Assembly (NCBI RefSeq): GCF_014836955.1
Contig: NZ_JACSPV010000014.1
Location: forward strand, 31,652-95,651
Length of the DNA stretch: 64,000 nucleotides
Source of the DNA: Bacillus norwichensis
Lineage (GTDB): Bacteria; Bacillota; Bacilli; Bacillales; Bacillaceae_C
Direction: 5' to 3'
The stretch's first letter is position 1, and every line of letters starts with the position of its first letter. Below the pieces are notes generated by a model. The model did no database searches, was not told the origin of the DNA, and saw only the letters and a list, made by a program, of their open reading frames with translations. The translations under genes were made by a program, and so were the position numbers. This document shows positions 43,634 through 52,931 of the stretch, in pieces.

Positions 43634-44229
43634 TTTTTTCCTGCCTTTCTCTACATAATGTGATACTAGGACCAATAGTAACATGTAACTATTTTGATAC
43701 CAATCAACTTACTTGAACTCTTTAAAATAATGAAACAATTATACTTAGATTAATTATAGATGTAAATGATTTTTTGTTGGAAATCTTCTGTCGTGTAGGT
43801 CTAATGATTTATTTTAGCTATTTTCAAGCCGTACAAGGACTCAAAAAATGGAACCCTCTTTAATATATAGGGAACAGACACCATAAGGCTGGTGTTGTAT
43901 TCCCAGTATTTTTTTCATGTAATCCTTGCTCCTGCCAATAAAAGCGTAGAAGGGTATTTAAATTCACATTGAAAAAAGTTTTATAAAAAACGTGTTGACT
44001 GAATGGGGACTGCTGTAATAACATATATAAATATCATGTCTACATAACTAAGGTCGAGGTGGTCAAAGAACAATACGAATTAATTTTGAAAGCGGTAGCA
44101 AGGTTTCGGTTGTTGGAATATGTAAACGATCTCAATGAATGTTGTTCATCTTATTTAATTTATAGCAAAAGCTGTTTTTCAACTTCAATTTTTATTGAAG
44201 TTAATTTTAAAGCGAATAATTGAAATGAC

Positions 44230-44246
44230 GTTTCATTTAATGAAAC
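44230..44246. promoter_or_regulatory. Perfect palindrome, candidate IclR operator
   Basis: GTTTCATTTAATGAAAC has 8-bp arms around one base. It lies 129 bases before the symporter start, in the 740-bp divergent region 43634-44374. A half-site AATGAAAC recurs at 43729-43736 on the acetamidase side. IclR-family sites are typically short palindromes of this kind. Confidence 0.5.
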
Positions 44247-44374
44247 AAAAAGGATCCACCTAAGAATATGGGTTATAAGGGCAATTATAGAGCTTGAATT
44301 GATAGGGATTCTTAGTTTTGTCCCTTCTTAACCAAAATTTTGTTTACAACAACCTAAGAATCAGGGGGGCATTT

Positions 44375-45634
44375 ATGTTAAGGCTATGGAAGTGGTATTA
44401 TGAAAAGTCATTTATATTAAAAATAACTGTTGGTTTTATATTAGGGATTATCATTGGGCTTATTTTTGGACCCGCAGCAGGTATATTATCGCCTTTGGGT
44501 GACTTATTCCTAAGGTTGCTTAAAATGATTGTTGTTCCGTTAATCTTGTTTACATTAATCGTGTCTGTAAATCACTCCAATCCAAAGGAATTGGGAAGGA
44601 TTGGCGGTAAGATTTTTCCTTACTATCTATTATCAACCGCTATCGCAGTGTTTATTGGAATTGCGATTGCGAAGCTGATCAATCCGGGCAAAGGCTTAAA
44701 AATGCCCGAAAACGCGACGCTAGATGTACCTGAAGCCCCATCCATGATAGATGTATTATTGCAAATCGTTCCATCCAATATTTTTGAATCATTGGCAAAT
44801 GGCGATATTTTGAGCATCGTGTTTGTGGCTCTCATTACTGGTTTTGCTATTTCATTTATGCGAAATTCAGCTGAGTCACAAATGAAAGACTGGGGAAACA
44901 TGCTGTTAAAGTTCACGGAGGCTGGAAGTGAGGTTACATTCCGTATCTTAAATGGTATTTTGCAATATGCCCCAATAGGTGTACTTGGTATCACAGCTAA
45001 CTCCATAGGAAATCAAGGAATGGAAACGCTTAGTTCCCTTGCAAAATATGTAGGTGCTTCCTACCTAGGAGTAGCAATACAAATGTTTATTGTCTTCCCG
45101 ATCTTATTATTACTGTTCAGAGTACCTGTATTGAAATTTTTCATAAAAACACGCGAAGCGATCATGACTGCTTTTGTCACTTGCAGTAGTTTGGGAACAT
45201 TGCCTATCACGATTAAATCTGCATTAAACGCAGGGATCAGCCACAGGGTGGCCAACTTCACTTTACCGATTGGTGCAACCATTAATATGAATGGATCAGC
45301 CATTCACTTTGGTGTAGGCGTTGTATTAGCTGCCGAAATCGTTGGTTATGATCTGACCATGGGAGCAATTGTAGCCATCATATTGACAGGTACATTGGCA
45401 TCTGTAGGAACAGCAGGCGTTCCAGGGGCAGGGTTGATCGGGATGTCCATTGTCTTCACCCAAGCGGGTCTTCCTATTGAAATTGTAGGGCTGACCGCCG
45501 GTGTAAATGTTATAACTGATATGGTTTTTACAATGTGTAATGTCACGGGTGACCTTGTTGGAGCAGCTGTTGTTGACCAATCCGAAAGCAAAAGTGAAGA
45601 TGCAGATATTACTACTTTTCAAGACGTATCATAA
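44375..45634 (+). CDS. Dicarboxylate/amino acid:cation symporter (DAACS family)
   Basis: 419 aa from ATG 44375 (AGGGGGG upstream). Eight-helix GltP/DctA-type carrier: SLGTLPITIKSA (first re-entrant loop; SSLGTLP), NMNGSAIHFG and the second hairpin GTAGVPGAGLIGMS followed by TDMVFTMCNVTGD. Imports glutamate, aspartate or C4-dicarboxylates with Na+ or H+. First gene of a plus-strand group that continues with an aminotransferase and a TPP enzyme, suggesting uptake of their substrate or a co-substrate. Confidence 0.92.
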   Translation: MLRLWKWYYEKSFILKITVGFILGIIIGLIFGPAAGILSPLGDLFLRLLKMIVVPLILFTLIVSVNHSNPKELGRIGGKIFPYYLLSTAIAVFIGIAIAKLINPGKGLKMPENATLDVPEAPSMIDVLLQIVPSNIFESLANGDILSIVFVALITGFAISFMRNSAESQMKDWGNMLLKFTEAGSEVTFRILNGILQYAPIGVLGITANSIGNQGMETLSSLAKYVGASYLGVAIQMFIVFPILLLLFRVPVLKFFIKTREAIMTAFVTCSSLGTLPITIKSALNAGISHRVANFTLPIGATINMNGSAIHFGVGVVLAAEIVGYDLTMGAIVAIILTGTLASVGTAGVPGAGLIGMSIVFTQAGLPIEIVGLTAGVNVITDMVFTMCNVTGDLVGAAVVDQSESKSEDADITTFQDVS

Positions 45635-45717
45635 TGAAATCTTTGATGAAATAAAAATGCATTGATAAGTTTTACCCAACTGAATTTATATTTAAATGGG
45701 GAAAGAGGGTTCAATAA

Positions 45718-46881
45718 GTGGAATCTTTATTAAGTAAAAAAGTAAAAAATGTGGAGATACCTACGCTCAGAAAATTTTTTAACATGTTGTCAGATTATCC
45801 GGAGGTGATAAATCTTACAGTGGGGCTGCCTGATTTTCTAACGCCAGCGCATATTAAGGAAGCTGGTAAGGAAGCCATCGATCATAATAAAACAACTTAC
45901 ACGAATCAGGCAGGTATACTTGAATTAAGGAAAGCTGCCAGTGATTATGGCAGGATTAAATATGGATTGGATTATGATCCTCAAAGTGAAATTATCATTA
46001 CGAATGGAGCGAGTGAGGCTCTAGATATCAGCTTTAGAACGATATTGGATGAAGGCAGTGGAGTTCTTCTGCCAGCTCCGGTATACCCGGGTTACGAAGC
46101 ATTGGTTACATTAAGTGGTGCTGTTCCGGTTTTTATGGATACCTCCCCATATGATTTTAAGGTTACGCCAGAGTTACTGAAAAAGCATATAACAGACAAA
46201 ACGAGATGTCTTGTTCTAACAAATCCATCTAACCCGACGGGTGTATTGCTAAAGGAAGAGGAATTAAAGGAAATAGCTGCTTATATCAGAGATAAAGATA
46301 TTTTTGTCATTACTGATGAAATCTACAGTGAATTAACATATGGCGATCATTTTGTCTCCTTTGCGACATTGCCCCATATGCGAGAGAGGACAATTGCAAT
46401 TAATGGACTGTCTAAATCCCATGCGATGACTGGTTGGAGAGTCGGATTCACATATGCGCCTTCATATTTAACAGAACAAATGGTAAAGGTTCACTACTTT
46501 AATACAGTTTGCGCCAGCACAATTAGCCAATATGGAGCTTTAAAAGCTTTGACAGATGGAATAGATGATGCAATTGAGATGAGGAATGAATATGAAAAAA
46601 GAAAAGAATACACGTTTAAGCGGCTGACAGACATGGGCCTTGAAACCGTACATCCAGAAGGTGCCTTCTATATGTTTCCATCTATTAAACATTTAAAAAT
46701 GAACTCTTATGACTTTGCTGTCAAAATGATAGACGAGGCGAAGGTAGGGGTTGTTCCGGGAAATGCCTTCTCCAAATATGGAGAGGGGTATGTCAGAATC
46801 TCCTATGCGTATTCGATGGAGCATTTGGAAAAAGGACTTGATCGGATGGAAGCTTTTATAACAAAGATTAACAATAGATAA
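45718..46881 (+). CDS. Class I/II PLP aminotransferase
   Basis: 387 aa, GTG 45718. Fold type I transaminase: TNGASEALD, LTNPSNPTG, DEIYSELTYG and the PLP lysine in NGLSKSHAMTGWRVG (about residue 233). Closest in feel to PatA-type aromatic/aspartate aminotransferases. It probably converts an imported amino acid to its 2-oxo acid, the likely substrate of the following TPP enzyme. Confidence 0.92.
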   Translation: MESLLSKKVKNVEIPTLRKFFNMLSDYPEVINLTVGLPDFLTPAHIKEAGKEAIDHNKTTYTNQAGILELRKAASDYGRIKYGLDYDPQSEIIITNGASEALDISFRTILDEGSGVLLPAPVYPGYEALVTLSGAVPVFMDTSPYDFKVTPELLKKHITDKTRCLVLTNPSNPTGVLLKEEELKEIAAYIRDKDIFVITDEIYSELTYGDHFVSFATLPHMRERTIAINGLSKSHAMTGWRVGFTYAPSYLTEQMVKVHYFNTVCASTISQYGALKALTDGIDDAIEMRNEYEKRKEYTFKRLTDMGLETVHPEGAFYMFPSIKHLKMNSYDFAVKMIDEAKVGVVPGNAFSKYGEGYVRISYAYSMEHLEKGLDRMEAFITKINNR

Positions 46882-46939
46882 TGTTCGATAGGGTTGCGAA
46901 AATGATGGTTAATATTATGAAGAAAAGAGTGAAAAATCC

Positions 46940-48592
46940 ATGCTATCAGGTGGTCAAATAGTTGTTGAGGTAATGAAAAAAGAAGGCGTGAAAAAAGCAT
47001 TTTGTGTACCAGGAGAGAGTTATTTAGGTGTGATTGATGCGCTTTATGAGCATCCGGAAATTGAGCTTATTTCTACCCGTCACGAGGGAGGCGCGTCATT
47101 CATGGCGGAAGCTTATGCGAAAGCCTCCGGAAAAGTAGGGGTTTGTATGGCGACAAGGGGGCCTGGTGCAACGAACCTATCAATCGGCCTTCATACAGCT
47201 ATGCAGGATTCTACTCCTCTTGTTGCGTTAATTGGTCAAGTAGAACGTCCGTTTAAAGGGAAGGAGGCCTTTCAGGAGGTTGAATTCTCCGAGTATTTCA
47301 GCCATCTCTGCAAATGGGCCGTGGAAATTGATTCTGTGGAGAGGATTCCTGAGATACTCCATCGGGCTTTTTATACTGCCCGTTCCGGCCGTCCAGGCCC
47401 TGTGGTTGTATCGCTCCCACATGATATGTTAGAAGATACGATGGAATATGCAGAAGGGACTGTATATGATTATGAAGCTCCAGAGGCAAGAGAAGAAGTT
47501 GTCAAAAGAGTAATCGAGAAGCTTAACGATGCTAAGCAACCGATCGTTATCGCGGGCGGCGGCGTGATTGCATCAAAATCATCGGGAGAACTTGCTCGTT
47601 TTGCTGAGTTGATGAATGTACCTGTAGCCACAGCTTTCCGCAGGTTCGATGCATTTCCTAATGATCATGCAAACTATGCTGGCTGGCTTGGGTTTGGGTC
47701 AGATAAAAAGCTTATGAACTATATTAAGAATGCGGATGTTGTCCTGTCTATTGGAAACCGCTTCTCTCAGGTGACAACCCAAGATTATACATTGATTGGG
47801 GATCAGGCAGAGATTATTCAGGTTGATATAGATCAAAGTATAATTGGTAAGGCATATCCTGCGAAGCTGGGCATTATTTCTGATGCCAAACGGTTTTTGC
47901 AAAAATGTTTGGATCTCATAGAGTCTGTGGAAGATGAGATGAGAGAAAAGATGGTGAAAGATTGTCACGAAGCTTATTTGCTTTCTTCTACCCCTCCGAA
48001 GTCAACAGAGAGCGCAAGCTATGCAGAAATGAATGCAGTTGTAGCTGAATTGTTGGGGGAAGCGACGGAAAACACTATTATTACAAGTGATGCTGGAAAC
48101 TTTTTCGGATGGATTTCTAAATATTTCCGTTTCACAAATGGAAATAGATATATCGGTCCTACCTCAGGTGCTATGGGCTACGGTCTTCCGGGTGCCATTG
48201 GAGCTAAAGTAGCATGTCCTGATAAAAGAGTGATTTCATTTTCTGGTGATGGCGGATTCATGATGACAATGCAAGAGCTCGAAACAGCTGTCCGCAACAA
48301 TATCCCTGTCATAGCAATTGTAGTAAACAACAATATGTACGGAACCATACGTGCTCACCAAGAAAAGCATTTTCCGCAAAGGGTTGTGGCTACAGGGCTA
48401 ACAAATCCGAATTTTGCAGACATGGCAAAACTTTTCGGCTGTCATGGAGAACAGGTTCGAATCAATGAGGATTTTCTTCCTGCGTTTAGAAGAGCTGTTG
48501 ACAGCGGGAAGCCCGCATTAATTGAAGTTATTACAGATCCAAAACTGCTATCAGCAAGTGATGCAATGCAAAAAACGCAAGCAACTCAATAA
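46940..48592 (+). CDS. Thiamine diphosphate-dependent 2-oxo acid decarboxylase/synthase-like enzyme
   Basis: 550 aa, ATG 46940. Acetolactate-synthase-like three-domain TPP enzyme: catalytic Glu in RHEGGASFMAEAYA, central Rossmann domain (about 190-325) and TPP-binding motif GDGGFMMTMQELETA (GDG ... NN, ending NNNMYG). No regulatory ilvN partner is nearby, and the context (aminotransferase, importers, IclR) points to catabolism rather than branched-chain biosynthesis. Decarboxylation of a transaminated amino acid, as AruI does on 2-ketoarginine, is one possibility. Substrate unproven. Confidence 0.88.
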   Translation: MLSGGQIVVEVMKKEGVKKAFCVPGESYLGVIDALYEHPEIELISTRHEGGASFMAEAYAKASGKVGVCMATRGPGATNLSIGLHTAMQDSTPLVALIGQVERPFKGKEAFQEVEFSEYFSHLCKWAVEIDSVERIPEILHRAFYTARSGRPGPVVVSLPHDMLEDTMEYAEGTVYDYEAPEAREEVVKRVIEKLNDAKQPIVIAGGGVIASKSSGELARFAELMNVPVATAFRRFDAFPNDHANYAGWLGFGSDKKLMNYIKNADVVLSIGNRFSQVTTQDYTLIGDQAEIIQVDIDQSIIGKAYPAKLGIISDAKRFLQKCLDLIESVEDEMREKMVKDCHEAYLLSSTPPKSTESASYAEMNAVVAELLGEATENTIITSDAGNFFGWISKYFRFTNGNRYIGPTSGAMGYGLPGAIGAKVACPDKRVISFSGDGGFMMTMQELETAVRNNIPVIAIVVNNNMYGTIRAHQEKHFPQRVVATGLTNPNFADMAKLFGCHGEQVRINEDFLPAFRRAVDSGKPALIEVITDPKLLSASDAMQKTQATQ

Positions 48593-48610
48593 GATTTTTA
48601 CAACAAAGAT

Positions 48611-48648
48611 ACACCAAGTGGAAAAATAAAAGTCCACTTGGTGTTTTT
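48611..48648 (+). terminator. Terminator of the symporter-aminotransferase-TPP operon
   Basis: The 12-bp perfect stem ACACCAAGTGGA with TCCACTTGGTGT is followed by TTTT. Confidence 0.9.
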
Positions 48649-48742
48649 AGTATTGGTTGGAAACTGTATTGCCTGTTTTTCGTGATATAATTATTAAACT
48701 GACTTTATGAACGTTATTACTGTTTTCAGAAGGAGGGGTTTC

Positions 48743-49522
48743 ATGAATCAAAGCGTAGTGAAGGCTTTAACATTACTGGATTTATTTTCTGAGAATGACT
48801 TGGAACTAACTTTAAATGAACTTGCAGAAAGGTCTGGAATGCCGAAACCGACAGTATACCGTTTGCTATCGTCTTTAGAATATATGGGCTTTTTAACGAA
48901 AAGTAAGAACAGTATACATGATGTACGGTATCAGTTGGGAATCAAGCTTTTAGAATTAGGAGGGCTTGTTGCGGATGGGTTGGAGTTAAGAAAGAGTGCT
49001 CTTCCACATATGCAATTGCTGCAATCCGAGATTAATGAAACAGTCCATCTCGTTATTCGAGATGGAGATGAAGCCGTTTATATTGAAAAAGTGGAGAGTA
49101 ATCAAGCTGTACGACTATATACACGGGTAGGAAGAAGGTCACCCTTGTATCTTGGCTCTGGCCCGCAGCTGCTGCTGGCTTATTTATCAAAGTCGGAACG
49201 TGAAGAAATCATTAATAAAATGAACTTTCACCAAGTGGCTGAAAATACAATCATGAATAAGAAAGACCTGTATGAGAAAATTGAAGACATTAGAGAACAG
49301 GGCTACTCTCTAAGTTATAGTGAACAGGATGCCGAAACATTTGGTATTTCCTATCCGGTTTATGACCATACGGATCGTGTAGTAGCAGCTTTAAATGTAA
49401 GTGGCCCAGCATCGCGATTTCATGGAGCCAGCAGGAAGCATATGAAAGTAAAAACGAAAGAAGCAGCAACGAAAATTTCAACTGATCTTGGTCATATGCT
49501 GAATAGGGAATATAAGACATGA
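48743..49522 (+). CDS. IclR-family transcriptional regulator
   Basis: 259 aa from ATG 48743, with GGAGGGG upstream. N-terminal winged HTH (ELAERSGMPKPTVYRLLSSL) and an IclR effector domain (about 80-255) with the typical SYSEQDAETFGISYPVYD motif. Lies just behind the catabolic operon and presumably controls it and the divergent acetamidase-permease pair. Confidence 0.92.
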   Translation: MNQSVVKALTLLDLFSENDLELTLNELAERSGMPKPTVYRLLSSLEYMGFLTKSKNSIHDVRYQLGIKLLELGGLVADGLELRKSALPHMQLLQSEINETVHLVIRDGDEAVYIEKVESNQAVRLYTRVGRRSPLYLGSGPQLLLAYLSKSEREEIINKMNFHQVAENTIMNKKDLYEKIEDIREQGYSLSYSEQDAETFGISYPVYDHTDRVVAALNVSGPASRFHGASRKHMKVKTKEAATKISTDLGHMLNREYKT

Positions 49523-49555
49523 GGAAAAGCACTTATAAAATTAGGATGAACCAAG

Positions 49556-49598
49556 AAAAAGCATGGCACATTCTATAAAAGAATGGACCATGCTTTTT
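49556..49598 (+). terminator. Terminator of the IclR gene
   Basis: The stem AAAAAGCATGG with CCATGCTTTTT is perfect, with an inner ATTCT/AGAAT pair; T-run on the 3' side. Confidence 0.85.
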
Positions 49599-49608
49599 GT
49601 ATGTCAGT

Positions 49609-49742
49609 CGCTAAACGAGAGCTCCCACATTTCTAATTGTCTAGCTCCAGCTCAGCGACTAGGAAACTTCGCACCTCTTCCTACAATAAGTCAAAGGCAC
49701 TCCAGTTTGTACGTCGCTAAACGATCGCTTCCGCTTTTCTAA
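49609..49742. repeat. Intergenic repeat of the CTAGCTCCAG...GCTTCCGCTTTTCTAATT family
   Basis: About 130 bases sharing blocks with 52555-52931: GTCTAGCTCCAG, CTTCGCACCTC, CTACAATAAGTC, GGCACTCCAGT, TGTACGTCGCTAAAC and the 3' end CGCTTCCGCTTTTCTAATT. It abuts the stop codon of the second metQ gene exactly. Repeats of this kind occur between genes in many Bacillaceae; mechanism unknown. Confidence 0.75.
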
Positions 49743-50582
49743 TTACCACCCAGGGATGACAGAACCCTCGTATTTATCTTCGATGAACTTCTTGATTTCA
49801 TCTGATTGGTAAGTATCTACGAATTTTTTGATTGCTTCATCGTCTTTGTTTTCTGCCCTAGCAGCGACAACGTTAACCCATGGAGAGTCCTTTTCTTCGA
49901 TAAAGATGGAATCTTCAGTAGGAACAAGTCCACTGTCAATTACATAGTTGGAGTTGATGGCAGCAGCATCCAAATCATCTAATTGGTGCGTAATTTGTGC
50001 GGCTTCCAATTCTACAAACTTATAGTCGTTTTTGTTCTCTACAACATCTTTGACAGTTGGTGCTACTCCAACGTCTTCTTTAAGTTTAATCAAACCTGCT
50101 TTTTCAAATAAAAGAAGGGCACGACCACCGTTTGAGGGATCGTTTGGAAGTCCTAGCTTTGCACCTTTTTTAAGGTCGCTTAAATCTTTTACCTTGTTGG
50201 AGTAAATACCCATTGGGCTAGTAATTGTGTTTCCGACTGGAACAATATCATAGTTACGGTCTTTTTTCTGCTCGTTCAAATAAGGTTCGTGTTGGAATAC
50301 GTTTAGATCAAGGTCTCCTTGAGACAATGCTTCATTTACGATTAGATAGTCAGAGAAAGTTTTAATTTCAATATCTAAATCTTTTTTTGCAGCCAGTTCT
50401 TTCACTTGTTCCATAATCTCTTCATGCTCGCCGGCTGTTACACCTACTGTCAGTTTTCCGTCACTAAGCAATCCTTCGGCGGCTTTTTTGTCTTTATCAG
50501 CAGATTCGTTTTTGCTTCCGCCACATGCAGCAAGAGCTGCGATCAATAAAATAAATAAGCTGGATAATACCCACTTTTTCAT
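49743..50582 (-). CDS. metQ: Methionine ABC transporter substrate-binding lipoprotein (second copy)
   Basis: 279 aa, ATG 50582. Signal peptide with lipobox LAAC (Cys20). NlpA/MetQ domain throughout: TVGVTAGEHEEIMEQVKELA (opening), LNVFQHEPYLNEQ, PNDPSNGGRALLLFEKAGL and DSPWVNVVAAR. Binds methionine outside the membrane. Last gene of the metN-metP-metQ operon. Strongly similar in sequence to the copy at 52932-53768. Confidence 0.95.
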   Translation of the reverse strand: MKKWVLSSLFILLIAALAACGGSKNESADKDKKAAEGLLSDGKLTVGVTAGEHEEIMEQVKELAAKKDLDIEIKTFSDYLIVNEALSQGDLDLNVFQHEPYLNEQKKDRNYDIVPVGNTITSPMGIYSNKVKDLSDLKKGAKLGLPNDPSNGGRALLLFEKAGLIKLKEDVGVAPTVKDVVENKNDYKFVELEAAQITHQLDDLDAAAINSNYVIDSGLVPTEDSIFIEEKDSPWVNVVAARAENKDDEAIKKFVDTYQSDEIKKFIEDKYEGSVIPGW

Positions 50583-50667
50583 GATTCAATTCCTCTTTTC
50601 TTAGTATGATGATCTATTTTCAATGAAACATAATAGCATATAGAGATAATACAGGTGCTTTCCTTTT

Positions 50668-51339
50668 TTAGTCCTTTTTCATGGAAGCAGCCAATCGGTT
50701 GCCTAAAGACTGCAATCCTTGTACAAGAATGATTAAAAGAATAACTGTTACATACATGACATCGACTTCGTAACGAAGGTGTCCGTATCGATATGCCAGG
50801 TCACCAAGTCCGCCTCCACCGACAAGTCCTGCCATTGCTGTTGCACCAATCAGGGAGATTGTCGCAATTGTTAGGCCAAGAACTATAGAAGAGCGAGACT
50901 CTCTCACAAGTACGTGCCAGATGATATGCCGCGTTTTGATTCCCATCGCTTCATATGCTTCGATCACACCTCGGTCAACCTCTAGCAAGGCAGTTTCCAT
51001 TAATCTGGCGATATATGGTGCTGTGTAAATGACTAGTGGAACGATCACACCTTTTACACCGATTGAAGTGCCAACTAAAAACTTCGTAAAAGGAAGGATG
51101 AAAAATAATAAAATAATAAATGGGACGGACCTGATGATGTTAATAATGATATTCAAAAGTCCGAAAACAAATTTATTGCTTAACGCTTTACCTGGTCTTG
51201 TCAAGACCAGGAGGATTCCCAAAGGAAGGCCAATCAAAATCGCAATTCCAAGCGAGATTCCAGTCATTTGGAAGGTTTGAATGATGGCTACCCAAATATC
51301 TTCTCCCCAATTATCAAGAAACTCTTGTATCTGCGTCAC
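50668..51339 (-). CDS. metP: Methionine ABC transporter permease
   Basis: 223 aa, start at 51339, overlapping the end of metN by 26 bases. Five hydrophobic helices and the MetI-type EAA loop EAYEAMGIKTRHIIWHVL followed by GGGGLGDLAYRYG. Forms the channel of the methionine importer. Confidence 0.95.
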   Translation of the reverse strand: MTQIQEFLDNWGEDIWVAIIQTFQMTGISLGIAILIGLPLGILLVLTRPGKALSNKFVFGLLNIIINIIRSVPFIILLFFILPFTKFLVGTSIGVKGVIVPLVIYTAPYIARLMETALLEVDRGVIEAYEAMGIKTRHIIWHVLVRESRSSIVLGLTIATISLIGATAMAGLVGGGGLGDLAYRYGHLRYEVDVMYVTVILLIILVQGLQSLGNRLAASMKKD

Positions 51340-52351
51340 TGATCTTCACACCTTCCACTCTCACTTGATCATTTTCCAAAAACTGAATGGCCTTTTTAAT
51401 TTCATCGGGATCCCCTTTAAAGTGGACCATAAGTTGTCCGAACGCTTCGTTTTTCAGTTGAGTAATATTCCCTGATAAGATGTTTGGATAAATGTCGAAT
51501 TTTTTGCTTACCAGAGCAAGCGCAGGTTCTCCAGATGACTCTCCAAAGAAGGAGAGAGTGGCAACCTGGCCGGTTTTATTTAAGTTTACAAGGATATCAG
51601 CAGGAATCTTATGGGAAAACAGGCTATTAACAAATTTCTTTGTTGTTGCATGTTTCGGAGCTGTGAAAATATCTTTTGTCTTTCCTTCTTCAATCACTTC
51701 TCCGTTTTCCATCACTGCAACATGGTCACAAATTCGCTGAATGACATTCATTTCATGTGTAATCAATAAAATAGTGATTCTGAGTTCTTTGTTGATTTTT
51801 AGCAACAAATCCAGAATGGATTCTGTTGTATCAGGATCAAGGGCACTTGTCGCTTCATCACTTAAAAGAATTTCTGGTTCGTGGGAAAGGGCTCTTGCAA
51901 TAGCTACCCTCTGTTTCTGTCCCCCAGACAATTCAGAGGGGTAGGCTTTGTGCTTTTGATCCAAGCCGACGATTTTTAAGTATTTTTCAACGCGCTCTGC
52001 CACTTCTTTTTTGCTTAGGCCGGTAAGCTTCAATGGTAGGGCGATGTTATCATACACGGTAGCTGTTTTTAAAAGATTAAAGCCTTGGAAAATCATTCCG
52101 ATATCACCGCGTGCTTTGCGGAGATTACTTGTTGATAGCTTTGTCAGATCAACATCTTTTACAAAAACTGATCCTATATCAGGCTTTTCTAACAAATTCA
52201 CACAACGGATCAGTGTACTTTTTCCAGCGCCGCTATAACCGATTACGCCATATATTTCACCTTTTTTTACGGAGAGGGATACATCTTTCAATGCATGAAT
52301 AGCTCCCTGTTTACCGTTAAAAGTCTTTGAGATCCCCACTAGTTCAATCAT
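51314..52351 (-). CDS. metN: Methionine ABC transporter ATP-binding protein
   Basis: 345 aa from ATG 52351, with AAGGAGC upstream. Walker A GYSGAGKST, signature LSGGQKQRVAIA, Walker B ILLSDEATSALD, H-loop LITHEMNVI. A C-terminal NIL domain (about 270-345) gives methionine trans-inhibition. No riboswitch lies directly upstream; the S-box precedes the first metQ copy, 0.6 kb further away beyond a repeat cluster. Confidence 0.95.
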   Translation of the reverse strand: MIELVGISKTFNGKQGAIHALKDVSLSVKKGEIYGVIGYSGAGKSTLIRCVNLLEKPDIGSVFVKDVDLTKLSTSNLRKARGDIGMIFQGFNLLKTATVYDNIALPLKLTGLSKKEVAERVEKYLKIVGLDQKHKAYPSELSGGQKQRVAIARALSHEPEILLSDEATSALDPDTTESILDLLLKINKELRITILLITHEMNVIQRICDHVAVMENGEVIEEGKTKDIFTAPKHATTKKFVNSLFSHKIPADILVNLNKTGQVATLSFFGESSGEPALALVSKKFDIYPNILSGNITQLKNEAFGQLMVHFKGDPDEIKKAIQFLENDQVRVEGVKISDADTRVS

Positions 52352-52554
52352 TTTGGTCTTGCTCCTTTCATTAAAATCAACGAAAAAAAGTATCATCTGA
52401 TGGATAGTCTTGATTCTAGTGTAATCCCAAAGCCTTATAAAAAGGCGGTGTTGCTATGATACAGCATCATCCGTGACACTTTTAGGCAGGTATAAAAGGA
52501 TACTTTCCCACCCTGGGCTTTAGCGATCCATCAAGCTTCCTTCTCTATTATCAC

Positions 52555-52931
52555 GTCAGGAGTCGCTCTATGTCTAGCTAAAACGTCTAGCCTTTGGAAT
52601 CATAAGTCGAAGGCACTCCAGTCTGTACGACGCTAAACAGTCGCTTCCGCTTTTCTAATGTCCAGTTCCAGCGCCTATCGCCTAGCAGACTTCGCACCTC
52701 CTCCTACGATAAGTCAACATCGCTCCACTTCGTTCCGCGTGTTTCCTTTATCTCGTCGAAGGCACTCCAGTCTGTACGTCGATAAACAGGCGCTTTCACA
52801 TTTCACATGTCCAGCTTCAGCGCCTAGCCCCTCGAGGTCACAAGCCGCTTCCCTGTGGTGGCTGAAGTACTGCCTCCTCGGGAATCGACCTGTGCTTGTC
52901 GGGGCTGATCAAGGCGCTTCCGCTTTTCTAA
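52555..52931. repeat. Cluster of tandemly arranged intergenic repeats between metQ and metN
   Basis: Several partial units of the same family as at 49609: GGCACTCCAGTCTGTACG (twice), CTAAACAGTCGCTTCCGCTTTTCTAATGTCCAG-type junctions, CTTCGCACCTCCTCC, and a last unit with GCGCCTAGCCCCTCGAGG and TGTGCTTGTCGGGGCTGA ending GCGCTTCCGCTTTTCTAATT at the metQ stop. Open frames across it are artefacts of the repeats. No convincing metN promoter was picked out in 52352-52554. Confidence 0.8.

Noticed and set aside
46940..48592. Acetolactate synthase large subunit IlvB
   Set aside because: No ilvN, ilvC or other branched-chain genes nearby, and the context is catabolic; left as a generic TPP enzyme.
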